Positions 1 through 10,256 of a stretch of 64,000 nt of DNA are shown here, piece by piece; position 1 is the first letter of the stretch; every line of letters starts with the position of its first letter. This stretch comes from Flammeovirgaceae bacterium UBA976 (GTDB taxonomy: Bacteria > Bacteroidota > Bacteroidia > Cytophagales > Cyclobacteriaceae). The stretch lies in contig DBBU01000041.1 of NCBI GenBank assembly GCA_002292365.1, positions 1 to 64,000 of the forward strand, given 5' to 3'. The translations under genes were made by a program, and so were the position numbers. The notes under the pieces are model-generated. The model saw only the letters and a list, made by a program, of their open reading frames with translations, was not told the origin of the DNA and searched no databases.

Positions 1-303
1 GAAAACTTAATTGATCAGGTTGCTAAAAAAGCCTTGTTGTTTAAGAAATTACTCAAACATGATCTAATCAAGTCGATTCGAAATCAGGGCTTGCTCATGG
101 CCATAGAATTCGAATCTTATGAAGTTCTTAAAAGAATAATTGACAGAGCCTTAGAAGCTGGGATTATCACAGACTGGTTTTTGTTTTGTAACAACAGCAT
201 GCGGATCGCCCCACCCCTTACTATTTCAAAAATTGAAATCAAAGAGGTTTGCAAAACTTTACTAAAATCAATTGAATGGGTATCTAAAAACCCTCTCAGT
301 TAA
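1..303 (+). CDS. Class III aminotransferase, C-terminal fragment (cut by window edge)
   Basis: The reading frame is open from base 1 and ends at TAA 301-303, so only about 100 C-terminal residues are present. The segment GLLMAIEF followed by GIITDWFLF and MRIAPPLTI is the typical small-domain end of fold-type I, class III PLP aminotransferases (acetylornithine/ornithine/lysine aminotransferase group). The PLP lysine lies upstream of the window and cannot be checked, so the substrate is undetermined. It converges on glnII with a terminator between them. Family assignment is from recalled motifs; the exact subfamily is uncertain. Confidence 0.75.
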   Translation, partial: ENLIDQVAKKALLFKKLLKHDLIKSIRNQGLLMAIEFESYEVLKRIIDRALEAGIITDWFLFCNNSMRIAPPLTISKIEIKEVCKTLLKSIEWVSKNPLS

Positions 304-321
304 TTAGCGCTTTTTAATAAT

Positions 322-350
322 AAAAAAAGGAATGCGCGTCAGCACATCCC
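322..350 (-). terminator. Intrinsic terminator of the amt-porin-glnII cluster
   Basis: Read on the minus strand, bases 350-342 (GGGATGTGC) pair with 337-329 (GCGCATTCC) through a 4-base loop. Two G-U wobbles make a complete 9-bp RNA stem. A run of seven T follows directly at 328-322. The plus-strand transcript would have A-C mismatches and no U tract, so it is oriented for glnII, whose stop lies 27 bases upstream. Confidence 0.8.
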
Positions 351-376
351 CATTTCTCAAGTGAATATAATCTAAA

Positions 377-1408
377 TTATACGTCAGCAGATTTAACTGT
401 CCTTATAATCACTGCTGCAATTTTATAAGGATCACCGTTGGAGGCGGGTCTCCTGTCCTCAAGCCAGCCCTTCCAATTTTTCTCGACAGTCATTAAAGGG
501 ATTCTTATCGAAGCACCTCTATCAGATACACCGTAGCTGAAATCTGTAATTGCAGCCGTTTCATGCTCACCTGTCAATCTCTTATCATTATCCGCACCAT
601 ATACAGCAATATGTTCTTTAACCGTAGGTCTAAAAGCTTCACAAATTTGATCATATGTCTCTTTGCTTCCACAAGTACGTAACATTTCGTTAGAGAAATT
701 GGCATGCATACCTGAACCATTCCAATCTGTCGCTCCTAAGGGTTTGGGATGCCAATTGATGGCCAATCCGTACTCTTCCCCTAATCGCTCAAGTAAATAT
801 CTTGCCACCCACATCTCGTCTCCGGCTTGTTTTGCTCCTTTAGCGAAACATTGGAATTCCCATTGGCCGGCAGCCACCTCTGCATTAATCCCTTCAATAT
901 TAATTCCTGCATCAATACACAAGTCAATATGCTTCTCTACCATTTCTCTTCCAAAGGTATTGGAAGCACCCACCGAGCAATAGAATTGGCCTTGTGGTGT
1001 TTGATCTCGTGGAAAACCTAAAGGTAACTTGGTTTCAGGGTCCCAAAGAAAATATTCTTGTTCAAAACCAAACCAAAAATCAGCATCATCATCATCAATG
1101 GTCGAACGACCATTGGAAATATGAGGAGTTCCATCGGCATTGAGTACTTCTGTCATTACTAAGTATCCATTGGTTCTCGCGGGATCAGGGTAAATAGCGA
1201 CGGGCTTAAGTAGGCAATCAGAGGATCCCCCTTCCGCTTGAAGCGTAGAACTTCCATCAAAGGACCACATAGGGCAATCTTTCAATTTACCTCCAAAATC
1301 GGCCTCAATTTTTGTCTTACTTCTTAAATTAGCCGTTGGTGTATAACCATCTAACCAAATGTATTCGAGTTTAGATGAAGGCCTTCTAAGAATATTTGCT
1401 TTTGTCAT
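377..1408 (-). CDS. glnII: Glutamine synthetase, type II (eukaryote-like)
   Basis: 343 residues, the usual length of the short GSII class rather than the ~450-470 of GSI. It catalyses ATP-dependent condensation of ammonium with glutamate in the cytoplasm. The N-terminal beta-grasp begins with YIWLDGYTPTANLRSK. Glutamate and ammonium site motifs are visible: AGQWEFQ, HPKPLGATDWNGSGMHANFS, GEHETAAITDFSYGVSDRG and DRRPASNGDPY. It is the last gene after amt and a porin-like barrel on the same strand, so ammonium uptake and assimilation appear linked. A strong terminator follows it. The symbol follows rhizobial usage; many databases simply use glnA. Confidence 0.93.
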   Translation of the reverse strand: MTKANILRRPSSKLEYIWLDGYTPTANLRSKTKIEADFGGKLKDCPMWSFDGSSTLQAEGGSSDCLLKPVAIYPDPARTNGYLVMTEVLNADGTPHISNGRSTIDDDDADFWFGFEQEYFLWDPETKLPLGFPRDQTPQGQFYCSVGASNTFGREMVEKHIDLCIDAGINIEGINAEVAAGQWEFQCFAKGAKQAGDEMWVARYLLERLGEEYGLAINWHPKPLGATDWNGSGMHANFSNEMLRTCGSKETYDQICEAFRPTVKEHIAVYGADNDKRLTGEHETAAITDFSYGVSDRGASIRIPLMTVEKNWKGWLEDRRPASNGDPYKIAAVIIRTVKSADV

Positions 1409-1590
1409 AACAAGGTATAATTTTACGTGATTTTTAGATTTTTTTAATTAATTCGATTAAATCAAGGTTTATTTTTAACCTATTTCTTCAATAATTATGA
1501 ATTTAACTTAGAGTAAAGGTAAAAAATAAACCTTAATTAGAAAATAGTAAGACTTTTTATTTGGCTATTTATCTTATTTTGATGATTTTC

Positions 1591-2658
1591 TTAGAAGCTG
1601 TAAACTGCTGCAAGTACAAATGAAGACAATGAAGAGCCCACTGTTCCCTCTCCATCAACAAAACCATCGTATGACAAAGCATCTAATCTAATTTCAGGAA
1701 TTATAGTTAAGCTTCCACTCGTAATCGGAGCGCTGAAAGTAGTTGCAAAAACACTTTCATCTCCAGCAATTGCTACGCCATTACCATCACTAAAATATTC
1801 TCCTCTTACGCCTATGGCGACGTTATCAGAAATCGCCAATTGTAGATAGCCTGCAGCACCATAAAAATCTCCCGAGGCATCACCTGTCTGAGACGTTGCA
1901 TTGATACCCAAATAAAAGGATTCACTTAAATCCCATCCCGTGGTCAAGTCTATTTGAAAGAAATCTTCACTTGACAAAACATTCAAGTAAGCACTGCCTG
2001 CATCGGTTGAATATCCTATTTGAAGCCCTCCGACATATTCATTTGATGGATTGAAATCGGTGTAATCTGTCGGATTCATGATCGCAACAGCCAAACTCCA
2101 TTTGTCACTTAGCGTGAAATCGGCTTTCAAACCTGTATGTGAAAAAGGTCCGTATGAAAACATGTATGAGGTTGAGTAATTAAAGTTAGCGGTAGGAGAA
2201 ATTACCTCATAACCTAAAAAGGTATTGAAATTACCTAGAGTTAATTTGAAGTTATCGGTTACGTTGTAATAAGCGTAAAGCTGGTTGACTATATTGAGTG
2301 CTGGGCCAGAAGCAAATACGGCATCTGCACCTCTTGGACCAAAAACAAGATCTGCTACAAAACCTGCCTTTTCACCTTCGTATCCTATGACTAAGTTAGC
2401 CATACCTAAAGAGAAACCAGCACCATTAGCAAATGATGAAGAAGGCGCCAAAGTTCCACCACTAGCAGATGTATAACCATTACCATCATAAAGGTCGCCA
2501 CCTGGATCATTAGTCCCTCCACTCAAATTGGTCCTGAAATAGGTATCTACTGATCCTGATATAGTAAAAGTGGATTCCTTTTGTGCTACTGCGGCAGCAG
2601 AAATGAGCATCGCCATTGCGACAATCATATTTTTTTTGATTAATTTTAAAAAGTTCAT
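1591..2658 (-). CDS. Outer-membrane beta-barrel (porin-like) protein linked to amt
   Basis: 355 residues. Residues 1-25 form a signal peptide ending in AAAVAQ. The rest is rich in alternating hydrophobic and polar strands and Gly/Ser/Asn, and the protein ends in VLAAVYSF, a C-terminal aromatic typical of outer-membrane barrels. Segments such as ISGSVDTYFRTNL and GFVADLVFGPRG resemble the Bacteroidota 'porin' family often found beside ammonium transporters. A likely role is outer-membrane passage of a nitrogen source; this is inferred from context. It sits 104 bases downstream of amt, with a stem-loop in between, and 182 bases upstream of glnII. Confidence 0.75.
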   Translation of the reverse strand: MNFLKLIKKNMIVAMAMLISAAAVAQKESTFTISGSVDTYFRTNLSGGTNDPGGDLYDGNGYTSASGGTLAPSSSFANGAGFSLGMANLVIGYEGEKAGFVADLVFGPRGADAVFASGPALNIVNQLYAYYNVTDNFKLTLGNFNTFLGYEVISPTANFNYSTSYMFSYGPFSHTGLKADFTLSDKWSLAVAIMNPTDYTDFNPSNEYVGGLQIGYSTDAGSAYLNVLSSEDFFQIDLTTGWDLSESFYLGINATSQTGDASGDFYGAAGYLQLAISDNVAIGVRGEYFSDGNGVAIAGDESVFATTFSAPITSGSLTIIPEIRLDALSYDGFVDGEGTVGSSLSSFVLAAVYSF

Positions 2659-2711
2659 TCTGATTTATTGTTTAAAAGTGATTTGTAATTTGTTAAATTA
2701 GACTTGAATAG

Positions 2712-2751
2712 GTCTTCAAAAAGTGATTTTAGCGGTCAACTTTTCGAAGAC
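2712..2751 (-). promoter_or_regulatory. Intercistronic stem-loop between amt and the porin gene
   Basis: Bases 2712-2724 and 2739-2751 are inverted repeats of 13 bases. On the minus-strand RNA all 13 positions pair, one as G-U; on the plus strand the same position is an A-C mismatch. The T run (2752-2760) lies on the amt side, so there is no U tract after the stem in the minus transcript. It therefore looks like an mRNA-processing or stability element setting unequal amt and porin levels rather than a terminator. This role is inference. Confidence 0.55.
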
Positions 2752-2762
2752 TTTTTTTTTAA

Positions 2763-4082
2763 TTATTCTACTGTAATAGTATAACCCCTGATACCATGCT
2801 CGTGACTATCAAGACCTTCTTCTTCATGCTCTTTAGTAACACGGATACCTGTAGTCATTTTCAAAACTGTGAAGATGATAAAGGCCGCAGGAAAAGCGAC
2901 TGCTGCTACGATTCCTATAGATTTCAATTGCGTCATAAAAGAGTGATCCGCGTTGGTGGAAAAGATACCCACAGCAAGCGTGCCCCATATGCCACATGTC
3001 AAGTGTACTGAGATGGCTCCTACGACATCGTCTAATTTTAGTTTATCTAATCCCACAGCTGAGAATACGACCAAAACACCTGCAATCAGTCCAACTATTA
3101 TCGAAGATCCAGGATTAATAACATCTGCACCAGCAGTAATCCCCACTAAACCTGCAAGAATTCCATTGAGTACCATACCTAAGTCCATCCTTTTGAAGAC
3201 AAAATAACTAGTCACAAAACCACCGATACCTCCAGCACAAGCGGCAAGACAAGTAGTGACCAAAACAAAAGAAGTCAGTGCTGGGTCCGCTGAAAGTACA
3301 GATCCACCATTGAAGCCAAACCATCCTAACCATAGTAGAAAGACACCAATAACTGCCAAGGGCACACTAGAACCCGGTTTATCGATCACCTTACCATCTA
3401 CATATTTCCCTAATCTAGGTCCCAATACAATGACACCCGCCAAGGCGCCCCATCCACCTACAGAGTGAACCAGCGTTGAACCTGCAAAATCATAAAAGCC
3501 CATCATATCAAGTGCGCCTCCACCCCATTTCCAACTACCGATGAGAGGATATACTATGCCCACAAAAATTACGGTAAAAATGAGATAAGAAGATAATTTA
3601 ATTCTTTCAGCTACCGCTCCTGAAACAATAGTAGCGGCGGTTGCAGCAAACATTCCTTGAAACAAAAAGTCTGTCCAATAAGTATAACCTGCTCCTGCAT
3701 ATCCTGCAGAAACATCTGCCTTCTCAGGGGAACCCCAAAACATGGACCAACCTGTGGAGTCAAAAGCAAACCAACCTGAACTTCCTTCTGCAAATCCGGG
3801 ATACATCAAGAAAAAACCAAGACCAGCATAAGACAATAGACCTATAATAGGTGTCAATGTGTTTTTAAATAAAATATTGACTGTATTTTTAGCTTGCCCA
3901 AATCCTGCCTCTACACCCGCAAACCCTAGATGCATGATAAAAACTAATGCGGTGGCTAACATCATCCAAATATTATTGGCAGTAAGTAAATTTGCCTCAA
4001 TGGCAGCAGCGGTGGATGCGCCAGCTCCTCCACCATCTTGTAGTGCTTCAAAAAAAGTTAAAATTGTTGATTCGTTTTTCAT
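2763..4082 (-). CDS. amt: Ammonium transporter (Amt/Mep/Rh family)
   Basis: 439 residues with about 11 hydrophobic segments. It imports ammonium/ammonia across the inner membrane. Family motifs include MHLGFAGVEAGFGQAKN near the N-terminus, DFAGSTLVHSVGGWGALAG with the first pore histidine, GWFGFNGGS, and AISVHLTCGIWGTLAVG with the second pore histidine. The first hydrophobic segment sits after a Gly/Ala-rich N-terminus of about 35 residues, so a cleaved leader is not obvious. It is the first gene of the amt-porin-glnII series. No PII (glnB/glnK) gene is visible next to it, which is unusual for many bacteria but common in this phylum's amt loci. Confidence 0.93.
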   Translation of the reverse strand: MKNESTILTFFEALQDGGGAGASTAAAIEANLLTANNIWMMLATALVFIMHLGFAGVEAGFGQAKNTVNILFKNTLTPIIGLLSYAGLGFFLMYPGFAEGSSGWFAFDSTGWSMFWGSPEKADVSAGYAGAGYTYWTDFLFQGMFAATAATIVSGAVAERIKLSSYLIFTVIFVGIVYPLIGSWKWGGGALDMMGFYDFAGSTLVHSVGGWGALAGVIVLGPRLGKYVDGKVIDKPGSSVPLAVIGVFLLWLGWFGFNGGSVLSADPALTSFVLVTTCLAACAGGIGGFVTSYFVFKRMDLGMVLNGILAGLVGITAGADVINPGSSIIVGLIAGVLVVFSAVGLDKLKLDDVVGAISVHLTCGIWGTLAVGIFSTNADHSFMTQLKSIGIVAAVAFPAAFIIFTVLKMTTGIRVTKEHEEEGLDSHEHGIRGYTITVE

Positions 4083-4656
4083 ACTTTGTTGTGTTTTAGA
4101 TTTACTATTTCTATTCCATTAGGTTATTTATAGAGCGAATGTTATGTTATTTTCGTCGAAATAGAAGAGATAGGCTGTTTTTTTATCTTATTTAGATAAA
4201 ATTTACATTAATTTTAAAAAATGTAGTTATTTTTAAAATGTCATTATCGACATACCTCTTAAGGAATCATAACAAGGAGTATCATGACTCTTTTTTATCC
4301 TTATGACTACTAAAACTGTTTAATTTTAACTTTTAAGACTATTAACAAATTTTCAATAAAAATTTGTAACGTACAGTATATAATAATTCAAATATGTAAA
4401 TATTAAAAATATGATAGCTATTCAGTGAGATGAGTATCGATTATCTATTGGTGATCTATTTTAAAATTATTTCAGATCTAGCCATCTATAATTGTAAAAG
4501 ATCAAGCGATTCACGGGGTAAATGAAACAATAGAAAATCAAAGGAATTAATAGCAATAGCGACATCTAATGATCAAGCTTTATTTCAAGGCATTTGATTT
4601 ACTTTCCATTCACACCAGCACGGCTGAGTACTAGTTATTGAACTCTTCAGGAGGTT
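4083..4656. other. 574-base intergenic region upstream of amt
   Basis: No supportable gene on either strand; AT-rich DNA with short interrupted frames. It must hold the amt promoter and the 3' end of the acyl-CoA dehydrogenase transcript. I could not find an exact TAnnTTTG box or a sigma-54-type GG/GC pair in the right orientation. Confidence 0.5.
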
Positions 4657-5898
4657 TCAGGAAAAAGCGTTGATTCCAGTTATATCTGCACCCAAAATCA
4701 ATAAATGAATATCATGCGTACCCTCATATGTAACAACAGACTCAAGATTCATCATATGTCGCATCATGGGAAATTCCCCTGTAATACCCATGCCCCCATG
4801 TATTTGTCGTGCTTCTCTAGCTACATTTAAGGCTACTTCAACACTATTTCTTTTTGCCATAGATATTTGAGGCGTAGTCGCCTTGCCCTGTTCCATCATC
4901 AATCCTAATTTCCAATTAAGCAATTGGGCTTTGGTTATTTCTGTTAACATTTCTGCCAATTTTTTCTGAATTAACTGAAAGGATCCTATCGGCTTTCCAA
5001 ACTGAATCCGTTCTAATGAATATCTGCGGGCGGCGTCGTAACAATCCATAGCTGCTCCAATCGCTCCCCAAGCGATTCCATACCGAGCACTATCGAGACA
5101 TTGCATGGGGGCACCCAAACCTGTTTTGCCTTGCAATAAATTTTCTTTAGGCACCTTCACATCACTAAAAACAAGCTCTCCTGTACAGGATGCCCTCAAT
5201 GACCATTTTCCATGGGTCTCCGGCGTAGTAAACCCCTCCATCCCTCGTTCTACTATGAGACCATGAATTCTACCCTTTTCATCTTTTGCCCAAACGACGG
5301 CAATATCTGCATGAGGTGCATTAGAAATCCACATTTTGGCTCCGTTCAACAAATAATAATCTCCTTTATCTTCAAAATTTGTCTCCATCCCAGACGGATT
5401 CGAGCCATGATTGGGTTCTGTCAAACCAAAGCAGCCTAACATTTCGCCTGAAGCTAGTTTTGGTAAAAACTTAATTCTCTGCTCCTCAGAACCATAAGTG
5501 TAAATAGGATACATCACCAAAGAACCTTGAACTGATGCGGTGGATCGCATTCCTGAATCACCTCGTTCGATCTCTTGCATGATGAGCCCATAAGATATAT
5601 AATCCAGTCCACCCCCACCATATTGCTGCGGAACAGTGGGGCCAAAAGCTCCCATAAATCCAAACTTTGACACAATCTCGTTTGGGAAGTGATTTTTCTC
5701 TGCCCATCCTTCAATAAATGGGGTAATTTCTTTTTTGACAAAATCTCTAATAGAAGCCCGAATCATCAAATGCTCTTCACTCAGAAGGTCATCAATCTGA
5801 TAATAATCTGGAGACTCAAAATGGTCCTGGTAATTATTGGCCTTTTGGTGGCTTGGAGAGGATGAAGTTTTGGACATTTCGTTAACTTTGTTTGACAT
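4657..5898 (-). CDS. gcdH: Acyl-CoA dehydrogenase, glutaryl-CoA dehydrogenase-like
   Basis: About 413 residues from the chosen start (424 if translation starts at 5931). This is a cytoplasmic FAD enzyme oxidising an acyl-CoA. RSTASVQGSLVMYPIYTYG and LGCFGLTEPNHGSNPSGM resemble glutaryl-CoA dehydrogenases. The C-terminal VVTYEGTHDIHLLILGADITG carries the catalytic Glu of the YEGTHDI motif. The 5898 ATG was chosen because a TAAATTTG box (minus strand, 5918-5911) lies inside the longer version, and the first residues of that version are not conserved-looking. A further ATG lies at 5877. Residues before about 30 are low-complexity Ser/Lys/Asn. Substrate specificity is inferred from similarity only. 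Confidence 0.85.
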   Translation of the reverse strand: MSNKVNEMSKTSSSPSHQKANNYQDHFESPDYYQIDDLLSEEHLMIRASIRDFVKKEITPFIEGWAEKNHFPNEIVSKFGFMGAFGPTVPQQYGGGGLDYISYGLIMQEIERGDSGMRSTASVQGSLVMYPIYTYGSEEQRIKFLPKLASGEMLGCFGLTEPNHGSNPSGMETNFEDKGDYYLLNGAKMWISNAPHADIAVVWAKDEKGRIHGLIVERGMEGFTTPETHGKWSLRASCTGELVFSDVKVPKENLLQGKTGLGAPMQCLDSARYGIAWGAIGAAMDCYDAARRYSLERIQFGKPIGSFQLIQKKLAEMLTEITKAQLLNWKLGLMMEQGKATTPQISMAKRNSVEVALNVAREARQIHGGMGITGEFPMMRHMMNLESVVTYEGTHDIHLLILGADITGINAFS

Positions 5899-5910
5899 TG
5901 AATTATAATT

Positions 5911-5918
5911 CAAATTTA
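5911..5918 (-). promoter_or_regulatory. Candidate -7 box of the acyl-CoA dehydrogenase gene
   Basis: TAAATTTG on the minus strand fits the Bacteroidota -7 consensus TAnnTTTG, 13 bases before the 5898 ATG. No convincing -33 TTG at the usual spacing was seen, so support is moderate. Confidence 0.35.
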
Positions 5919-5984
5919 CTTTGCAATGCATTTACTTAATCCTTTTTATGAAAAAATATTTTATTAGATTTTAATATTTTAATT

Positions 5985-7742
5985 GTGGATAAAAACTATT
6001 ATGTTCTTTTTTTTTCTCTATTATGGACTCCCATCTGTCAGGGGCAATTATTACTTCAAAAAAACTATTTTGACGAACAAAATCGAAAAATTAAAAGTAT
6101 TATAAGTATTTCCGTTAATGACTCTACACTGGAAGGGCCTTACCTTGCTTATTATCCAAATGGACATAAAAAAATTGAAGGCTTTTATCATTTAAATCAT
6201 GCTGACAGCCTTTGGAGCTATTATCATGCCAATAATTATAAAAAAGCCGTTGGCTATTTTATTAATAATAAGCAACATGGACTTTGGGAATATTATGACA
6301 GCTTAGGGATCAAACAAAGAGAAGTCACCTTCAATAATGGGCTGAAGAGCGGTATCTACAAAGATTTTTACAGTGAAGAAAAAATAAAATCATCAGGGGA
6401 ATTGTTAAATGGTAAAAAAATAGGTCTTTGGAGAGAATATAATCAAGAAGGTCTTCTAAATAACACCAAATGGATTCAGAATGATACCGTCATTTTACAG
6501 CGCAGCTTTTATTCAAATGGCAAGATAAAATATCAAGGAACAAAAATAAATAGGGTGAAATCTGGTCAATGGACCTTTTTTTTTGAAAATGGTCAAGTGG
6601 CCAGAGAAGGCTTTTTTAAAAACGATAATCAAGAGGGTACTTGGGTTTATTGGAATGAAAATGGACTAAAAAAGGCTGAAGGAAATTACACGCAGGGAAA
6701 GAAACAAGGCTATTGGGAATTTTTTGATGCAAATGGCATACTCAAAAGTTCAGGAGATTTCTCAAATGACCTTGGCAATATAAAAGCTTTCAACACTGCC
6801 GGCAATATTCAATCGCAAGGAAGTCTTTTAAATGGTAAAAAATGGGGTGATTGGATTTACTTTGATAGTAATGAAGAAGTGATTGGTAAGGCCATTTTTG
6901 AAAATGGATTAGGTGTCTATAAAGGCTTTTATCCAGATGGTTCCTTATATATAACCGGTACTCTGGAAAACGATAAGAAAATTGGGGAATGGATGATCTA
7001 TGATAAAAAAGGAAATTTGCAAGGTAAGTACACCCCTTTCTATGAGAATTCATCAGAAATCCAACCTCCAACGGACTTCAAGCAAATCATCAATCCAAAC
7101 TTAAAAGCACAAAATCCTGATTTTTTTTATAAGCCCAATTTGAATAGGTACTTTAATAAAAGGAACCAAGAATACAGGGGGTTGATTCTGACCTCAGGTC
7201 TTCTCAACCCTATTTTCAACCAAATATCCATGGGTATAGAATTGTATTTTCAAGAACGATTGGGTTATGAAATTCTTTATAGTTATTACCGTGATCCCAT
7301 CTTTAAAAAATTCTCAGATATCGATGATTATAAGCCTTACGAATATGGTCATAATCTCATGTTTAAGCAAAAATTCTATCAAAAAGATAGTGATTTAGGT
7401 ATGGCTTATTTTGGACATCAAATTTCTTTGATGCTGCACAAACACCAATTAAATGGGCTAGATCAAACAGTACTTCCCTTTAAACCCCTATTCATCCGAA
7501 GTCGTGAAATATCTCTCGAGTATGGTATCTATGTTGGATATAAATGGATGAAAAAATCAGACGGAAAAGGTTTTGTCTTAGATGCTTTTACTGGGGTAAA
7601 TATAGGCATGACAAAATGGAAAGAATTATATAATGAAAACATTAACTATGACAATTATTTTAACGATATTAAACTAGAATCTTCTCTACTTTCTTTTAAC
7701 TTGGGTATCATGATCGGTTTTTCGACAAAAAGTATAAAATGA
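5985..7742 (+). CDS. Secreted MORN-variant repeat protein with C-terminal barrel-like domain
   Basis: 585 residues starting at GTG; no ATG exists nearby in this frame, and GTG gives a good signal peptide (YYVLFFSLLWTPICQG). Residues about 45-345 contain roughly a dozen imperfect ~23-residue units of the MORN-variant type (G.W..Y...G....EG.F..GK), for example GLWEYYDSLG, GQWTFFFENG, GTWVYWNENG and GEWMIYDKKG. Residues about 390-585 differ: they look like alternating beta-strands of an outer-membrane barrel or beta-sandwich. Such repeats occur in many Bacteroidota secreted proteins without known function. Its stop codon overlaps the next gene's start (ATGA), implying co-translation with the CoA-binding protein. 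Confidence 0.75.
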   Translation: MDKNYYVLFFSLLWTPICQGQLLLQKNYFDEQNRKIKSIISISVNDSTLEGPYLAYYPNGHKKIEGFYHLNHADSLWSYYHANNYKKAVGYFINNKQHGLWEYYDSLGIKQREVTFNNGLKSGIYKDFYSEEKIKSSGELLNGKKIGLWREYNQEGLLNNTKWIQNDTVILQRSFYSNGKIKYQGTKINRVKSGQWTFFFENGQVAREGFFKNDNQEGTWVYWNENGLKKAEGNYTQGKKQGYWEFFDANGILKSSGDFSNDLGNIKAFNTAGNIQSQGSLLNGKKWGDWIYFDSNEEVIGKAIFENGLGVYKGFYPDGSLYITGTLENDKKIGEWMIYDKKGNLQGKYTPFYENSSEIQPPTDFKQIINPNLKAQNPDFFYKPNLNRYFNKRNQEYRGLILTSGLLNPIFNQISMGIELYFQERLGYEILYSYYRDPIFKKFSDIDDYKPYEYGHNLMFKQKFYQKDSDLGMAYFGHQISLMLHKHQLNGLDQTVLPFKPLFIRSREISLEYGIYVGYKWMKKSDGKGFVLDAFTGVNIGMTKWKELYNENINYDNYFNDIKLESSLLSFNLGIMIGFSTKSIK

Positions 7743-8116
7743 AAATACTCAAAAAAACGCTTATCATGGGGGCTTCACCGAATCCATCAAGATATGGAAA
7801 CATAGCTGCCCTCAGGCTTCATGATGCTGGAAAATCATTTATCCCTGTTGGGATAAAAGCAGGGTTCATTGCTGGAAAAAAAATAGAAGATCTTGATGCT
7901 TTTAAAAAATATGATGAAATCCATACCGTGAGCCTTTATCTCAACCCAAAAAATCAATCTACCTATGAAGACTATATCCTTTCTATGAAACCTAAAAGAA
8001 TCATCTTTAACCCTGGGACAGAAAACCCTAAGTTCATGGATCGTGCCCAAAAAGAAGGTATAGAGGTTTTACAAGCCTGTACCCTAGTTATGTTAGCTTC
8101 GAATACCTATGATTAA
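7739..8116 (+). CDS. CoA-binding domain protein (YccU-like)
   Basis: 125 residues forming a single Rossmann-like CoA-binding domain of the succinyl-CoA synthetase alpha N-terminal type. The nucleotide-binding segment TLIMGASPNPSRYGN is at residues 7-21. The later segment IIFNPGTENPKFMDRAQKEG matches the conserved NPG(T/A)EN region of this small family. It probably binds CoA or acyl-CoA in the cytoplasm; no reaction is established. It overlaps the MORN-repeat gene by four bases (ATGA). Confidence 0.8.
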   Translation: MKILKKTLIMGASPNPSRYGNIAALRLHDAGKSFIPVGIKAGFIAGKKIEDLDAFKKYDEIHTVSLYLNPKNQSTYEDYILSMKPKRIIFNPGTENPKFMDRAQKEGIEVLQACTLVMLASNTYD

Positions 8117-8233
8117 TTAACGGGATAAGCCTGTTTCTCTAAGTACTGCTGATCTGACTCAAAGATTTTTTTTAGATCCCAATCTTTATTCCGATAATCA
8201 AAATTTTCTCGTGATATTAAGACTATTTTTAAT

Positions 8234-8241
8234 TACTTTTG
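8234..8241 (+). promoter_or_regulatory. Candidate gyrB -7 promoter box
   Basis: TACTTTTG matches the Bacteroidota TAnnTTTG consensus 18 bases before the gyrB ATG. A -33 TTG at 17-23 bases was not clear. The short distance implies a very short 5' leader. Confidence 0.45.
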
Positions 8242-8244
8242 TAG

Positions 8245-10218
<1,974 letters not shown>

Positions 10219-10256
10219 ATACCTCTATTTTGGGTTCTTTGTATTTATATTAACGT

